NCBI GenBank assembly: GCA_016192425.1 | Contig: JACPUE010000010.1 | Coordinates: forward strand, 1-64,000 | Reading direction: 5' to 3' | DNA: 64,000 bases | From: Burkholderiales bacterium | GTDB lineage: Bacteria > Pseudomonadota > Gammaproteobacteria > Burkholderiales > Burkholderiaceae_C | Shown here: piece by piece, positions 34,788 to 42,632 of the stretch | Layout: every line of letters begins with the position of its first letter | How positions within the stretch are numbered: the first letter of the stretch is position 1 | The notes under the pieces: generated by a model | The model's input: the letters and a program-made list of their open reading frames with translations, nothing else | Databases searched by the model: none | What the model was told of the DNA's origin: nothing | Translations under genes and position numbers: made by a program

Positions 34788-35232
34788 GGGGTATTTGCTG
34801 GACACCAGCGTGGTGTCCGTGCTGGCACCAGGGTGGGCGTCTTTCGTGCCTGCCGCCTTGCGCGAGTGGCTGCAGGCGCATCACCAAGAGCTGTTTCTGC
34901 CCTCGATTGCCATTGCTGAAATGGCGCAAGGTATTGGCAAGCTGCGCCGAGCCGGAAGCGCAGAGCGGGCTGACCGCCTGGATGCCTGGTTGGATGGCTT
35001 GCTGGCCGTGTATGCAGACCGTATCTTGCCCCTGGACGCCCAGGCCGTACGGCTGGCGGGGCAAATGTCAGATGCCGCCATGGCACAGGGTCGCCACCCC
35101 GGTTTTGCCGATGTGGCGATTGCGGCATTGGCCCAGCATGCGGGATTGCTGCTGCTGACCTGCAATCTCAGGCATTTTCAGCCGCTGGGGATGGCCTGTG
35201 TTGATCCGTTGATCGAACTGCCCGTAGGGTGA
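34780..35232 (+). CDS. PIN-domain toxin (VapC-like ribonuclease)
   Basis: A 150-aa PIN-domain protein. Acidic active-site positions are visible: LLDTSVVSVL (Asp near residue 8), SIAIAEMAQGIGKL (Glu), FADVAIAALAQHAGL (Asp) and the C-terminal LLTCNLRHF. There is no ATG before the first motif in this frame; TTG 34780, overlapping the antitoxin stop, is the best start. VapC toxins cut specific tRNAs or rRNA; the target here is unknown. Confidence 0.87.
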   Translation: MNKGYLLDTSVVSVLAPGWASFVPAALREWLQAHHQELFLPSIAIAEMAQGIGKLRRAGSAERADRLDAWLDGLLAVYADRILPLDAQAVRLAGQMSDAAMAQGRHPGFADVAIAALAQHAGLLLLTCNLRHFQPLGMACVDPLIELPVG

Positions 35233-35318
35233 GTGCGAAGGATGCGCCCAATAGCACCTCCATTCAACGACAGACACAACGACAGCAGTCCAAATGTTGC
35301 TATTGATGTTCATTAAAA

Positions 35319-35343
35319 TAGACTAAATTCTTTATTTTGTCTA
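35319..35343 (+). promoter_or_regulatory. Inverted repeat in AT-rich promoter of the XRE/nucleotidyltransferase pair
   Basis: TAGAC (35319-35323) and GTCTA (35339-35343) flank a 15-nt AT-rich spacer, 14 nt before the XRE gene start. The location fits an operator bound by the HTH antitoxin-like protein. Confidence 0.45.
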
Positions 35344-35356
35344 ATATTATGGACAA

Positions 35357-36025
35357 ATGCACTCCCCGGATTCCTCCACTGTCCTGCAACGCCAACTGCT
35401 GCTGCAGCTGGGCGACAGGCTGCGCCGCCTGCGCAAGGCGCAGCGGCTGGGCACGGTGGAGATGGCCCGCCGCGTGGGCATCTCGCGCACGACGCTGGCT
35501 GCAGTGGAGGCGGGCGACCCCGCGCCTTCCATTGGCACCTATTTGCGCGTGATGGCGGTGTTGGGTATCGGCGGTGATTTGGCGCTGCTGGCGGGCGATG
35601 TGATGCACCCCGCGCCGGCCGATTCTGCGGCGGCACGGTCGCGCCGCAGTGCGCCACAAGTGCAAGTGCTGGTGTCCACTGACACTGCCCGCCACCAGGC
35701 CCAGGATTTGCAGAGCCTTGTGCTGCACGAGGAAGCGGTGAGGCGCGTGCGCGCCGACCCTGCATTGCTCGCGCAGGCGCAGGACACCCTGCAAACCTGG
35801 CTGGCCGCTGGCAACCAGCGCTCTGCCAGCCTGTGGCTGGAGTGGCAGACGATTCTGGAGGACGGCAAGTGGAGCAAAGTGCTGGGCCGAACACAGCATG
35901 CGCAGGAGTTGCGCCAGGCCTCGCCGCTGACGCCGCTGTTGCCGCCTGACGTGCGTGAGCGCATTCTTGGCGAGGTCGGCAGCCTCAAAAAAGGGGTTGT
36001 GCTGGGTAAGGAGCTTGCGCCATGA
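35357..36025 (+). CDS. XRE-family HTH protein, putative antitoxin
   Basis: A 222-aa protein with an N-terminal Cro/CI-type HTH (~residues 15-75, LRKAQRLGTVEMARRVGISRTTLAAVEAG). The ~140-residue C-terminal region that follows is rich in Ala/Arg/Gln and I do not recognise it. Its stop overlaps the nucleotidyltransferase-like gene by ATGA. HTH protein plus nucleotidyltransferase is the layout of AbiE-type and related type IV toxin-antitoxin or phage-defence modules. An AT-rich promoter with an inverted repeat precedes it. Confidence 0.75.
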   Translation: MHSPDSSTVLQRQLLLQLGDRLRRLRKAQRLGTVEMARRVGISRTTLAAVEAGDPAPSIGTYLRVMAVLGIGGDLALLAGDVMHPAPADSAAARSRRSAPQVQVLVSTDTARHQAQDLQSLVLHEEAVRRVRADPALLAQAQDTLQTWLAAGNQRSASLWLEWQTILEDGKWSKVLGRTQHAQELRQASPLTPLLPPDVRERILGEVGSLKKGVVLGKELAP

Positions 36026-36555
36026 ATCGGGACGAGCTGGAGCACCTCATCCGGGCCAGTGGCGCCATTACCAACCAGTATGAGTTTGTGATCGTCGGAA
36101 GCCAGTCGATCCTTGGGCCGATTCCCTACCCGGAGCCTGAGTTCAAGATGTCCGCCGAAGCAGACATCTATCCACGGTACGCGCCGGACCTGGCGGATCA
36201 GATCGATGGAAGCATTGGGGAGGGTTCTGCGTTTCACCTGAACTACGGTTTCTATGCCCAGGGTGTCGGCCCTGAAACCGCCGTGTTGCCAGAGGGTTGG
36301 GAAGGCCGGTTGCACAAGGTGCAGAACGGAAACACGGATAACCGGATCGGCTGGTGCCTGGATGTGGCAGATCTTTTCATGTCCAAGGCAGTTGCTGCCC
36401 GCAGCAAGGACCAGTTGTTCTGCCGTGCCCTGCTGAAGTACGGGCACGTCCAGTTGCAACAGGTGCTGAACCTTGTGCCGTGTATGCCTCTTGCGGACGA
36501 TGAGCGCACGCGCCTTGCGCTGCGCATTCGCCGGTGGGCCAAGCATCTTGGTTGA
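36022..36555 (+). CDS. Nucleotidyltransferase-like protein (DUF6036-like), putative toxin
   Basis: A 177-aa protein. FVIVGSQSILG (residues ~23-33) followed by MSAEADIYPR (~45-54) resembles the GS...DxD start of minimal nucleotidyltransferases, though the second motif is degenerate with one clear Asp. A helical C-terminus contains SKAVAARSKDQLFCRALLKYG, similar to the K-x-x-A-x-R-x-KD motif of DUF6036/AbiEii-type enzymes. Coupled to the XRE gene upstream. Enzymatic activity and toxicity are unproven. Confidence 0.7.
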   Translation: MNRDELEHLIRASGAITNQYEFVIVGSQSILGPIPYPEPEFKMSAEADIYPRYAPDLADQIDGSIGEGSAFHLNYGFYAQGVGPETAVLPEGWEGRLHKVQNGNTDNRIGWCLDVADLFMSKAVAARSKDQLFCRALLKYGHVQLQQVLNLVPCMPLADDERTRLALRIRRWAKHLG

Positions 36556-36558
36556 GAA

Positions 36559-36618
36559 TGCTATTAAATAGATAGCTTGTAGCGCTGATGGATAAAGCGC
36601 TGGATGCCGATTTGATTG
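36559..36618 (-). repeat. Dispersed palindromic repeat, family A (copy 4, reverse orientation)
   Basis: GCTATTAAATAGATAGC arm, then diverged core AGCGCT-GATGGATAA-AGCGCT and TTTGATT. It separates the XRE/nucleotidyltransferase pair from the modA promoter and may terminate the former. Confidence 0.7.
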
Positions 36619-36710
36619 ATATTTTCGGGCATCTTGCGAGGACTGCTTCCAGGCGGTTCTGCGCGGAAATACTGCGTTGCATCAAAGGCGGTTCCCAAGG
36701 GCAAAATTTC

Positions 36711-36734
36711 CGTTATAACCAAGCGTATACTTCG
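36711..36734 (+). promoter_or_regulatory. Degenerate ModE-like half-site upstream of modA
   Basis: CGTTAT (36711-36716) with 12 nt to ACTTCG (36729-36734): the left half matches the ModE half-site CGTTAT and the right half keeps only 3 of 6 positions of ATAACG. It is 31 nt before the modA start. A perfect site of the same geometry occurs at 39088-39111. Confidence 0.4.
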
Positions 36735-36764
36735 CTCGCTTGTAACACCCTGGAGCCCCGTCCC

Positions 36765-37523
36765 ATGGCCCTCAGATCCCTGAAACACCGCCTCGCCGCC
36801 TGCCTGCTGGCGGGCCTTGCCAGCGCCGCCATGGCGGGCGAAGTCACGGTATCCGCCGCCGCCAGCCTGACCAATGCCTTCAAGGACATTGCCCAGGGTT
36901 ACGAGGCCGCCCACCCCGGCCGCAAGGTGCTGCTGAACTTCGGCGCGTCCGGTGCCTTGCTGCAGCAGATGGCCAAGGGTGCGCCGGTGGATGTGTTTGC
37001 CTCGGCCGACCAGGAGACCATGGACATGGCCCAGCAGCAGGGCCTGGTGCGCGCGGCGGACCGGCAGGACTTTGTGCGCAATGCGCTGGTGGTGATTGCG
37101 CCGATGGATGCCAAGGCGCCGCCCGCCGCGCTGAAGGATCTGGCAGCACCGGGCGTCACGCGCGTGGCCCTGTCAACGCCTGCCAGCGTGCCCGTGGGGC
37201 GCTACGGCAAGCATGCGCTGGAGGCTGCGGGCCTGTGGGCGGCGGTGCAGCCCAAGCTCATCAACACCACCAACGTGCGCCAGTCGCTGGACTACGTGGC
37301 GCGCGGCGAGGTGGATGCGGGCTTTGTGTACGCCACCGACGCCGCCATCATGAAGGACAAGGTCAAGACGGTGTTTGATGTGCCGCTGGACGTGGCCATC
37401 CTCTACCCCATTGCGCGCACCGCGGCCGCCAGCAATGTTGCCGATGCCGATGCCTTCATCGCCTACGTCCGTTCGCCCTCGGGCCAGGCTGTTCTGGCGC
37501 GTTACGGTTTCTTGAAACCCTGA
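36765..37523 (+). CDS. modA: Molybdate ABC transporter substrate-binding protein
   Basis: A 252-aa periplasmic protein with a signal peptide (HRLAACLLAGLASAAMA) and ModA motifs: VSAAASLTNAFKDIAQGYEAAH with the oxyanion-binding Ser residues, FGASGALLQQMAKGAPVDVFASAD, and FVYATDAAI near the end. It captures molybdate or tungstate for ModBC. modB starts 2 nt after its stop. A degenerate ModE-like site precedes it. Confidence 0.95.
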   Translation: MALRSLKHRLAACLLAGLASAAMAGEVTVSAAASLTNAFKDIAQGYEAAHPGRKVLLNFGASGALLQQMAKGAPVDVFASADQETMDMAQQQGLVRAADRQDFVRNALVVIAPMDAKAPPAALKDLAAPGVTRVALSTPASVPVGRYGKHALEAAGLWAAVQPKLINTTNVRQSLDYVARGEVDAGFVYATDAAIMKDKVKTVFDVPLDVAILYPIARTAAASNVADADAFIAYVRSPSGQAVLARYGFLKP

Positions 37524-37525
37524 CC

Positions 37526-38197
37526 ATGCAAGGCGCATGGCCCGCTCTCTGGCTCTCGCTGCAAGTGGCCACCTGGGCCACGCTGGCGTGCCTGTTGCTG
37601 GGCACGGGCGTGGGCTATGCGCTGGCGCGCTGGCGCTTTCCGGGGCGCGACCTGATCGACACGCTGCTCACGCTGCCCATGGTGATGCCGCCCACGGTGC
37701 TGGGCTACTACCTGCTGGTGCTGCTGGGGCGCAAGGGCTGGGTGGGCGGCTGGCTGCATGCTGCCTTTGGCATCCAGCTCATCTTCACGCTGACGGGCGC
37801 GGTGATCGCGGCCACGGTGGTGGCGTTTCCGCTGGTGTTCAAGCCCGCGCGCGCCGCCTTCGAGGCGGTGGACCCGCAGTTGCAGGACGCCGCGCGCGTG
37901 CTCGGCATCTCCGAGGCAGGTGTGTTCTGGCGCGTCACGCTGCCGCTGGCCTGGCGCGGCATCCTGGCCGGGGTGCTGCTGGGCTTTGCGCGTGCGCTGG
38001 GCGAGTTTGGTGCCACGCTGATGGTGGCGGGCAGCATTCCGGGCAGGACGCAGACGCTGTCGATCGCCGTGTACGAAGCCGTGCAGGCCGGGCAGGACGA
38101 TGTGGCCAACCTGCTCGTGCTCATCACCTCGGCGGTGTGCGTGGCGGTGCTGCTGGCCGTGGGCAAGCTGGCCCCTGGCCGGGTAGCAAGGCAATGA
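37526..38197 (+). CDS. modB: Molybdate ABC transporter permease
   Basis: A 223-aa permease with about five to six membrane helices and the EAA loop (AARVLGISEAGVFWRVTLPLAWRGILAGVLLGFARALGEFGATLMVAG), which is characteristic of ModB/CysTW. It forms the channel for molybdate with ModC. A family B repeat starts at the stop codon and separates it from modC. Confidence 0.95.
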   Translation: MQGAWPALWLSLQVATWATLACLLLGTGVGYALARWRFPGRDLIDTLLTLPMVMPPTVLGYYLLVLLGRKGWVGGWLHAAFGIQLIFTLTGAVIAATVVAFPLVFKPARAAFEAVDPQLQDAARVLGISEAGVFWRVTLPLAWRGILAGVLLGFARALGEFGATLMVAGSIPGRTQTLSIAVYEAVQAGQDDVANLLVLITSAVCVAVLLAVGKLAPGRVARQ

Positions 38198-38322
38198 GGC
38201 ATCCCCCTGTGGCGCTGCGCGCCTTCCCCCTTCTCTCGCCTCGCTGCGCGACGCGGGAAGGGGGACGCCACCAGCGCGGCGGGGCGGCCCTTGCGCGGTG
38301 GCCGCTGGCTCGGGCCGCGCTC
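38195..38322 (+). repeat. GC-rich dispersed repeat, family B (copy 3)
   Basis: C-rich/G-rich hairpin (CCTTCCCCCTTCTC...GGGAAGGGGGACGCC), then the core GGGGCGGCCCTTGCGCGG. It begins at the modB stop (TGA 38195-38197) and takes up most of the 177-nt modB-modC gap. Confidence 0.75.
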
Positions 38323-38374
38323 GTATCGAGGGCTGACTACCGTTTGCGAGGCAGCGGCGCACAGAGAGGTTTGC

Positions 38375-39067
38375 ATGCGGCTTGACGTGGACATCCGCAA
38401 GACGCTGCGCTCGGGCCACCGCGTGTTCGAGCTGCAGGCGCGTTTTTGCACGCAGGGCGAGCGTGTGGTCGTCACGGGGCCTTCGGGTGCGGGCAAAAGC
38501 ATGCTGCTCAAGGCGCTGGCCGGGCTGCTGCAGCCCGACGCGGGCCATGTGCGGCTCGATGGCGAGACATTGTTTGACGCCGCCCAGGGCATCCATCTGC
38601 CGCCGCAGGCGCGCAACGTGGCCTACCTGTTCCAGGACTATGCGCTGTTCCCGCACCTGAACGTGCGCCAGAACATCGCCTTTGGCGAGCGGCGCGGCTG
38701 GCGCAACCCGGCGGCCACCCATGCCAGCCCGGCCGTGGACCGCTGGCTCGATGCGTTCGGCCTGCGCGAGGTGGCGCACCAGCACCCGCATGAACTCTCG
38801 GGCGGGCAGCGCCAGCGCACGGCCCTGGCGCGCGCGCTGGTGGCCCAGCCGCGCGCGCTGCTGCTCGACGAACCCTTTGCCGCGCTCGACACCGGGCTGC
38901 GCGCGAGCATGCGCGCTGAATTGGACGTGCTGCAGCGAACCTTGAATGTGCCCATGGTGCTTATCACGCACGACCCGCAGGATGTGCAGGTGTTTGGTGG
39001 GCAGGTGCTGCGCATGGACCAGGGCGCCATGCAGCCCGCGCAGGCCGGCTTGACTGGGTACGCATGA
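38375..39067 (+). CDS. modC: Molybdate ABC transporter ATPase, short form without TOBE domain
   Basis: A 230-aa ATPase with Walker A GPSGAGKSM, Q-loop LFQDYALFPHLNV, signature LSGGQRQRTALARAL, Walker B LLLDEPFAALD and H-loop LITHDPQDV. Canonical ModC is ~350 aa with a C-terminal molybdate-binding TOBE (Mop) domain; here the protein ends right after the nucleotide-binding domain. GAGAGG precedes ATG 38375. A direct molybdate brake on transport through ModC is therefore absent, so regulation may rest on ModE. Confidence 0.92.
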   Translation: MRLDVDIRKTLRSGHRVFELQARFCTQGERVVVTGPSGAGKSMLLKALAGLLQPDAGHVRLDGETLFDAAQGIHLPPQARNVAYLFQDYALFPHLNVRQNIAFGERRGWRNPAATHASPAVDRWLDAFGLREVAHQHPHELSGGQRQRTALARALVAQPRALLLDEPFAALDTGLRASMRAELDVLQRTLNVPMVLITHDPQDVQVFGGQVLRMDQGAMQPAQAGLTGYA

Positions 39068-39087
39068 CCTGAAATTTTTTTGTCTAG

Positions 39088-39111
39088 CGTTATACACAAC
39101 CTGAAATAACG
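39088..39111 (+). promoter_or_regulatory. ModE-type operator (CGTTAT-N12-ATAACG)
   Basis: Perfect 6-bp inverted repeat CGTTAT (39088-39093) / ATAACG (39106-39111) with a 12-nt spacer, the geometry of the E. coli modA ModE box as I recall it. It ends 14 nt before the TonB receptor ATG, next to the Shine-Dalgarno (GAAAGGG), so bound ModE-molybdate should block transcription. modE is encoded 7.6 kb downstream in the same cluster. Confidence 0.75.
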
Positions 39112-39125
39112 AAGAAAGGGAACCC

Positions 39126-41219
39126 ATGATGAACGAACGTACCCACGGGTGCCGCGCAGCGCTTCGCGGCGCACACACTGAACCATTTGGTGGGGGAGAA
39201 GCCGACTCCGCAGCCGGGGCGTTGCGAGCGCTCCGGCTGCGGCAGCTTTCTGCCATGCTGATGGCGTTGGGGCTGGCAACGCCCGCGCTGGCGCAGCAGG
39301 GGGTGTTCGAGCTGGGCACGGTGGTGGTCACCGGCAAGTCGCAAGCGGCCGAGCAGATGGCGGAGCGGGTGATGGGCAGCGAGACCATCGACACCCTGGG
39401 CAAGGACACGGTGGGCGCGGCCGTGGCCGTGCTGCCGGGAGCCAGCCTGTCGCACAACAGCCGCAACGAGGACATGGTGTCGTTGCGCGGCTTTGATGCG
39501 CGCCAGGTGCCGCTGTACATCGACGGCGTGCCGCTGTATGTGCCCTACGACGGTTATGTGGACTTTGGGCGCTTCACCACCTTCGACCTGGCGCAGATCC
39601 GCGTGGCCGCCAGCGGCGCATCGCTGATGTACGGCCCCAACACGCTGGGGGGCGCCATCAACCTGGTTTCGCGCAAGCCGGTGCGCGCGTTCGAGGGCAA
39701 CGTCAGCGCCGGGTTCGCGTCGGGCAGCGAGAAGGAGCTGGCCGTCAACCTGGGCGGCAACCAGGGCAGCTGGTACTACCAGATCGGCGCCTCGTACCTG
39801 GATGCCGACAGCTTTCCGCTGCCCCGTGGCTTCAAGGACTACAAGGCCAAGCCCACCGACACGGGCAGCCGCCGCGAGAACGCCTACCGCACCGACCAGC
39901 GCCTGTCGCTCAAGCTGGGCATCACGCCCAACGCCACCGACGAATACGCCCTGGGCTACGTGCGCCAGGACGGCGAAAAGGGCAACCCGGTGTACACCGG
40001 CCAATCGGCCAGCGGCATCCGCTACTGGCGCTGGCCGTATTGGGATACCGACAACCTCTACTTCACCAGCCGCACCCGCCTGGGCGAGAGCAACCAGCTC
40101 AAGACGCGCGTGTACCGCAGCACCTACAACAACTCCATCAACGCCTACACCGATGCCCGCTACGCGGTGCAGCTGAACAACACCAGCTTCCCCAGCGCCT
40201 ACGACGACAGCTCGACAGGCGCATCCATCGAACTGGCCAACTATGCGTTTGCCGGGCATGAGCTGCAGGTGGCCCTGCACTACAAGGAAGACAAGCACCG
40301 GGAGACCAACCCCAAGTCGCCCACCAAGGACTACCGCGATGTGACCACCTCCCTCGCCCTGGAGGACAGCATCGCCCTGGCCAAGGACTGGCAGCTGCGC
40401 CTGGGCCTGTCGCACGACCAGCGCGACGCCAAGCAGGTGTATTACTGGCCCACCGGCTCCACCAGTGCCACCAACGCCCTGGCCGAACTGAGCCATGCCC
40501 TGGACGGCAAGGGCACGCAAGCCTATGGCGTGCTGTCGCACAAGACACGCTTCCCCACCATCAAGGACCGCTACTCCGCCCGCATGGGTTCAGCCCTGCC
40601 CAACCCCGACCTCAAGCCCGAGGCGGCCAACCACCTGGAGCTGGGTCTCAAGGGCTCGCCCTGGGCTGGCGGCAAAGGCCAGGCCGCCGTGTTCCACAGC
40701 CGTATCACCGACCTGATGCAAAGCGTGTACGTGCCCGCACCCGTGGGCACCTGCGGCACCGGTGCCAACACCTGCGCGCAAATGCAGAACGTGGGCACCG
40801 CACGCCACGCGGGCCTGGAACTGTCGCTGGACCAAACGCTGGCCAGCCACTGGACGCTGGCAGGCGCCTACACCTACCTGGCACGGCGCAACCTCAGCGA
40901 TGCCAGCGTGCAGCTGACCGACACCCCGCGCCACCGCCTGTTCAGCTCGCTGCAATGGGCGCCGTCCGACCAATGGAAACTGATGGCCACGCTGGAGGCC
41001 GAGCAAGGCCGCAAGGTGGCCTTCGCCGGATCGGGCAAGACCACCTACCGCGAACTGGGCGGCTACGGCATCGCCGGCCTCAAGGCCGTCTGGATGCCGC
41101 GCAAGGACCTGTCGGTGGACTTTGGCGTGAACAACCTGGGCGACAAGTGGTACGAGTTGTCCGACGGCTTCCCCATGCCGGGGCGTACCTGGTTCGTGCA
41201 TGCCAACTATCGGTTCTGA
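39126..41219 (+). CDS. TonB-dependent receptor of the Mo/W cluster
   Basis: A 697-aa outer-membrane receptor. Unusually, ~40 polar residues precede the signal-peptide core (LRLRQLSAMLMALGLATPALAQQ). The plug (~residues 60-185) has VVVTGKSQAAEQMAERV, VSLRGFDARQVPLYIDGVP and GASLMYGPNTLGGAINLVS; the barrel ends in GRTWFVHANYRF. GAAAGGG supports ATG 39126. The gene sits behind a ModE-type operator and overlaps the next binding-protein gene by 20 nt. A molybdate, tungstate or metallophore-complex substrate is inferred from regulation and neighbours, not from the protein. Confidence 0.9.
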   Translation: MMNERTHGCRAALRGAHTEPFGGGEADSAAGALRALRLRQLSAMLMALGLATPALAQQGVFELGTVVVTGKSQAAEQMAERVMGSETIDTLGKDTVGAAVAVLPGASLSHNSRNEDMVSLRGFDARQVPLYIDGVPLYVPYDGYVDFGRFTTFDLAQIRVAASGASLMYGPNTLGGAINLVSRKPVRAFEGNVSAGFASGSEKELAVNLGGNQGSWYYQIGASYLDADSFPLPRGFKDYKAKPTDTGSRRENAYRTDQRLSLKLGITPNATDEYALGYVRQDGEKGNPVYTGQSASGIRYWRWPYWDTDNLYFTSRTRLGESNQLKTRVYRSTYNNSINAYTDARYAVQLNNTSFPSAYDDSSTGASIELANYAFAGHELQVALHYKEDKHRETNPKSPTKDYRDVTTSLALEDSIALAKDWQLRLGLSHDQRDAKQVYYWPTGSTSATNALAELSHALDGKGTQAYGVLSHKTRFPTIKDRYSARMGSALPNPDLKPEAANHLELGLKGSPWAGGKGQAAVFHSRITDLMQSVYVPAPVGTCGTGANTCAQMQNVGTARHAGLELSLDQTLASHWTLAGAYTYLARRNLSDASVQLTDTPRHRLFSSLQWAPSDQWKLMATLEAEQGRKVAFAGSGKTTYRELGGYGIAGLKAVWMPRKDLSVDFGVNNLGDKWYELSDGFPMPGRTWFVHANYRF

Positions 41220-42087
41220 GCTTTCCCGCCGCACTTTTGCGCTGGTGGTTGGGACCTCGGCTGCCGCCTGGGGTCTGCCTGCCGGTGCGGCAGCCGTGGC
41301 CGCCGACCGTCGGCCTGCCGTGCGCGTGGCCGCCGTGGGCGGGCTGTCCTTGTGCGGCGTGTGGCCGCTGCTGGCGGCGCAGGCTGGGCAGGATTTGGGG
41401 CTGAATGTGGAAACGGTGGCGGCCAGCCCGAAGGAAGGCATATTGCCTGTTTTTGTGCAAGGTGACGCCGATGTGCTCTTGATCCACGCCAGCGACGAAG
41501 CCATGGGCCTGGAGGCCGCTGGCCTGGCGGGCCCGGCGCGCGTGTGGGCTTGGAATGAGCAGGCTGTCATCGGCCCCCAGGCAGACCTGGCGCAAGTGGC
41601 CCAGGCGCGCGACGGGCTGGACGCCATGCGCCGCATCGCGCAGGCTCAAGCGCCGTTCATCGCATTCCGCGACCCTGGCAGCTACACCGTGGTGCAGCGC
41701 CTGTGGCGGCGGGCGGGCATCCGTGCCGATGCCGCCTGGGTGCGTATGGATACCGCCCCCACACCCCAGGCGGTGCTGCGCCAGGCGAGCGAGCAGCAGG
41801 CCTACGTGGTGGCGGGCCATATCCCCTGGGCCTTCGGAAAGATGGCGGCGCCGGGAATGCAGTTGCTGCTGCGCGGCGACCCCCACATGCGCCGCCCCTA
41901 TGTAGTGCTCACGCCAGGACCGCAGCACGGTGCCAGCGCCAATGCGCGCCGCCATGCGCAGCGCCTGGCCGAATACCTGGTGTCGCCCACAGGGCAGGCG
42001 GCACTGCGGGCCGCCGACCACATAGCGGGTGGCCCCTGGTTGTTTGCCCGTGACAGCGTGCCTTTTGTGGCAGGAGAAACACCATGA
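41200..42087 (+). CDS. TupA-like oxyanion substrate-binding protein
   Basis: A 295-aa exported binding protein with a Tat-like signal (ELSRRTFALVVGTSAAAWGL). The segment EGILPVFVQGDADVLLIHASDEAMGL...ARVWAWNEQAVIGPQADLA resembles the tungstate-binding TupA signature (GDADVLLVH...YNDFVIVGP). The second lobe ends with the PBP-type VSPTGQAALR. ATG 41200 overlaps the receptor 3' end; an in-frame start closer to the RR motif is not available. No dedicated TupBC follows, so it may feed the FecCD-type transporter downstream or serve as a periplasmic buffer. Confidence 0.78.
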   Translation: MPTIGSELSRRTFALVVGTSAAAWGLPAGAAAVAADRRPAVRVAAVGGLSLCGVWPLLAAQAGQDLGLNVETVAASPKEGILPVFVQGDADVLLIHASDEAMGLEAAGLAGPARVWAWNEQAVIGPQADLAQVAQARDGLDAMRRIAQAQAPFIAFRDPGSYTVVQRLWRRAGIRADAAWVRMDTAPTPQAVLRQASEQQAYVVAGHIPWAFGKMAAPGMQLLLRGDPHMRRPYVVLTPGPQHGASANARRHAQRLAEYLVSPTGQAALRAADHIAGGPWLFARDSVPFVAGETP

Positions 42088-42632
42088 CGACGAACATGCA
42101 GGCCGCGCGGCTGGCGGCCATAGTCCATGCCGATGATTTTGCCGGGGCAGACGCCTTGCTGGCCGCGTTTGCCCAGTCGCTGCTGCAATGCGGCTGGCGT
42201 GTGGGCGGGGTGGTGCACGAGCGGCGCACCAATGCGCTGGGGCGCAAAGGCATGTTCCTGACGGACATCACCACGGGGCGCGAGTTCTGCATTTCGCAAG
42301 ACCTGGGGCCGCAGTCGCACGCCTGCTGCATCGACCCTGCAGGCGTGGCGCAGGCCAGCGCCGTGCTGCGCCAGGCCCTGGCCGATGGGGTGGACCTTGT
42401 CATCGTCAACCGCTTTGGCGCCCTGGAGGCGCAAGGCGGCGGCTTTGCCGCAGAAATGCTGGCGCTGGCACAGGCGGGTATTCCGTTGGTGACGGTGGTG
42501 GCAGAAAAACACTTCGACGCCTGGGAGGCCTTCACCGGCGGCATGGCGGTGCGGCTGCCTGCGCATTTGCATGCCCTGTGCACCTGGTCGGCCCCTTGGG
42601 CCCCCCGCAGCGCCACGCAGGAGACCGCATGA
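42084..42632 (+). CDS. DUF2478 protein of molybdenum clusters
   Basis: A 182-aa cytoplasmic protein. The start LAAIVHADDFAGADALLAAF and the segments GWRVGGVVHER, DITTGREFCISQDLG and DLVIVNRFGALEAQGGGFAAE fit DUF2478, a family found beside molybdate/tungstate transport genes. A P-loop-like fold related to nucleotide kinases is suggested by the pattern but the Walker A is degenerate. It overlaps both neighbours by 4 nt (ATGA). No function is known to me. Confidence 0.75.
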   Translation: MTTNMQAARLAAIVHADDFAGADALLAAFAQSLLQCGWRVGGVVHERRTNALGRKGMFLTDITTGREFCISQDLGPQSHACCIDPAGVAQASAVLRQALADGVDLVIVNRFGALEAQGGGFAAEMLALAQAGIPLVTVVAEKHFDAWEAFTGGMAVRLPAHLHALCTWSAPWAPRSATQETA

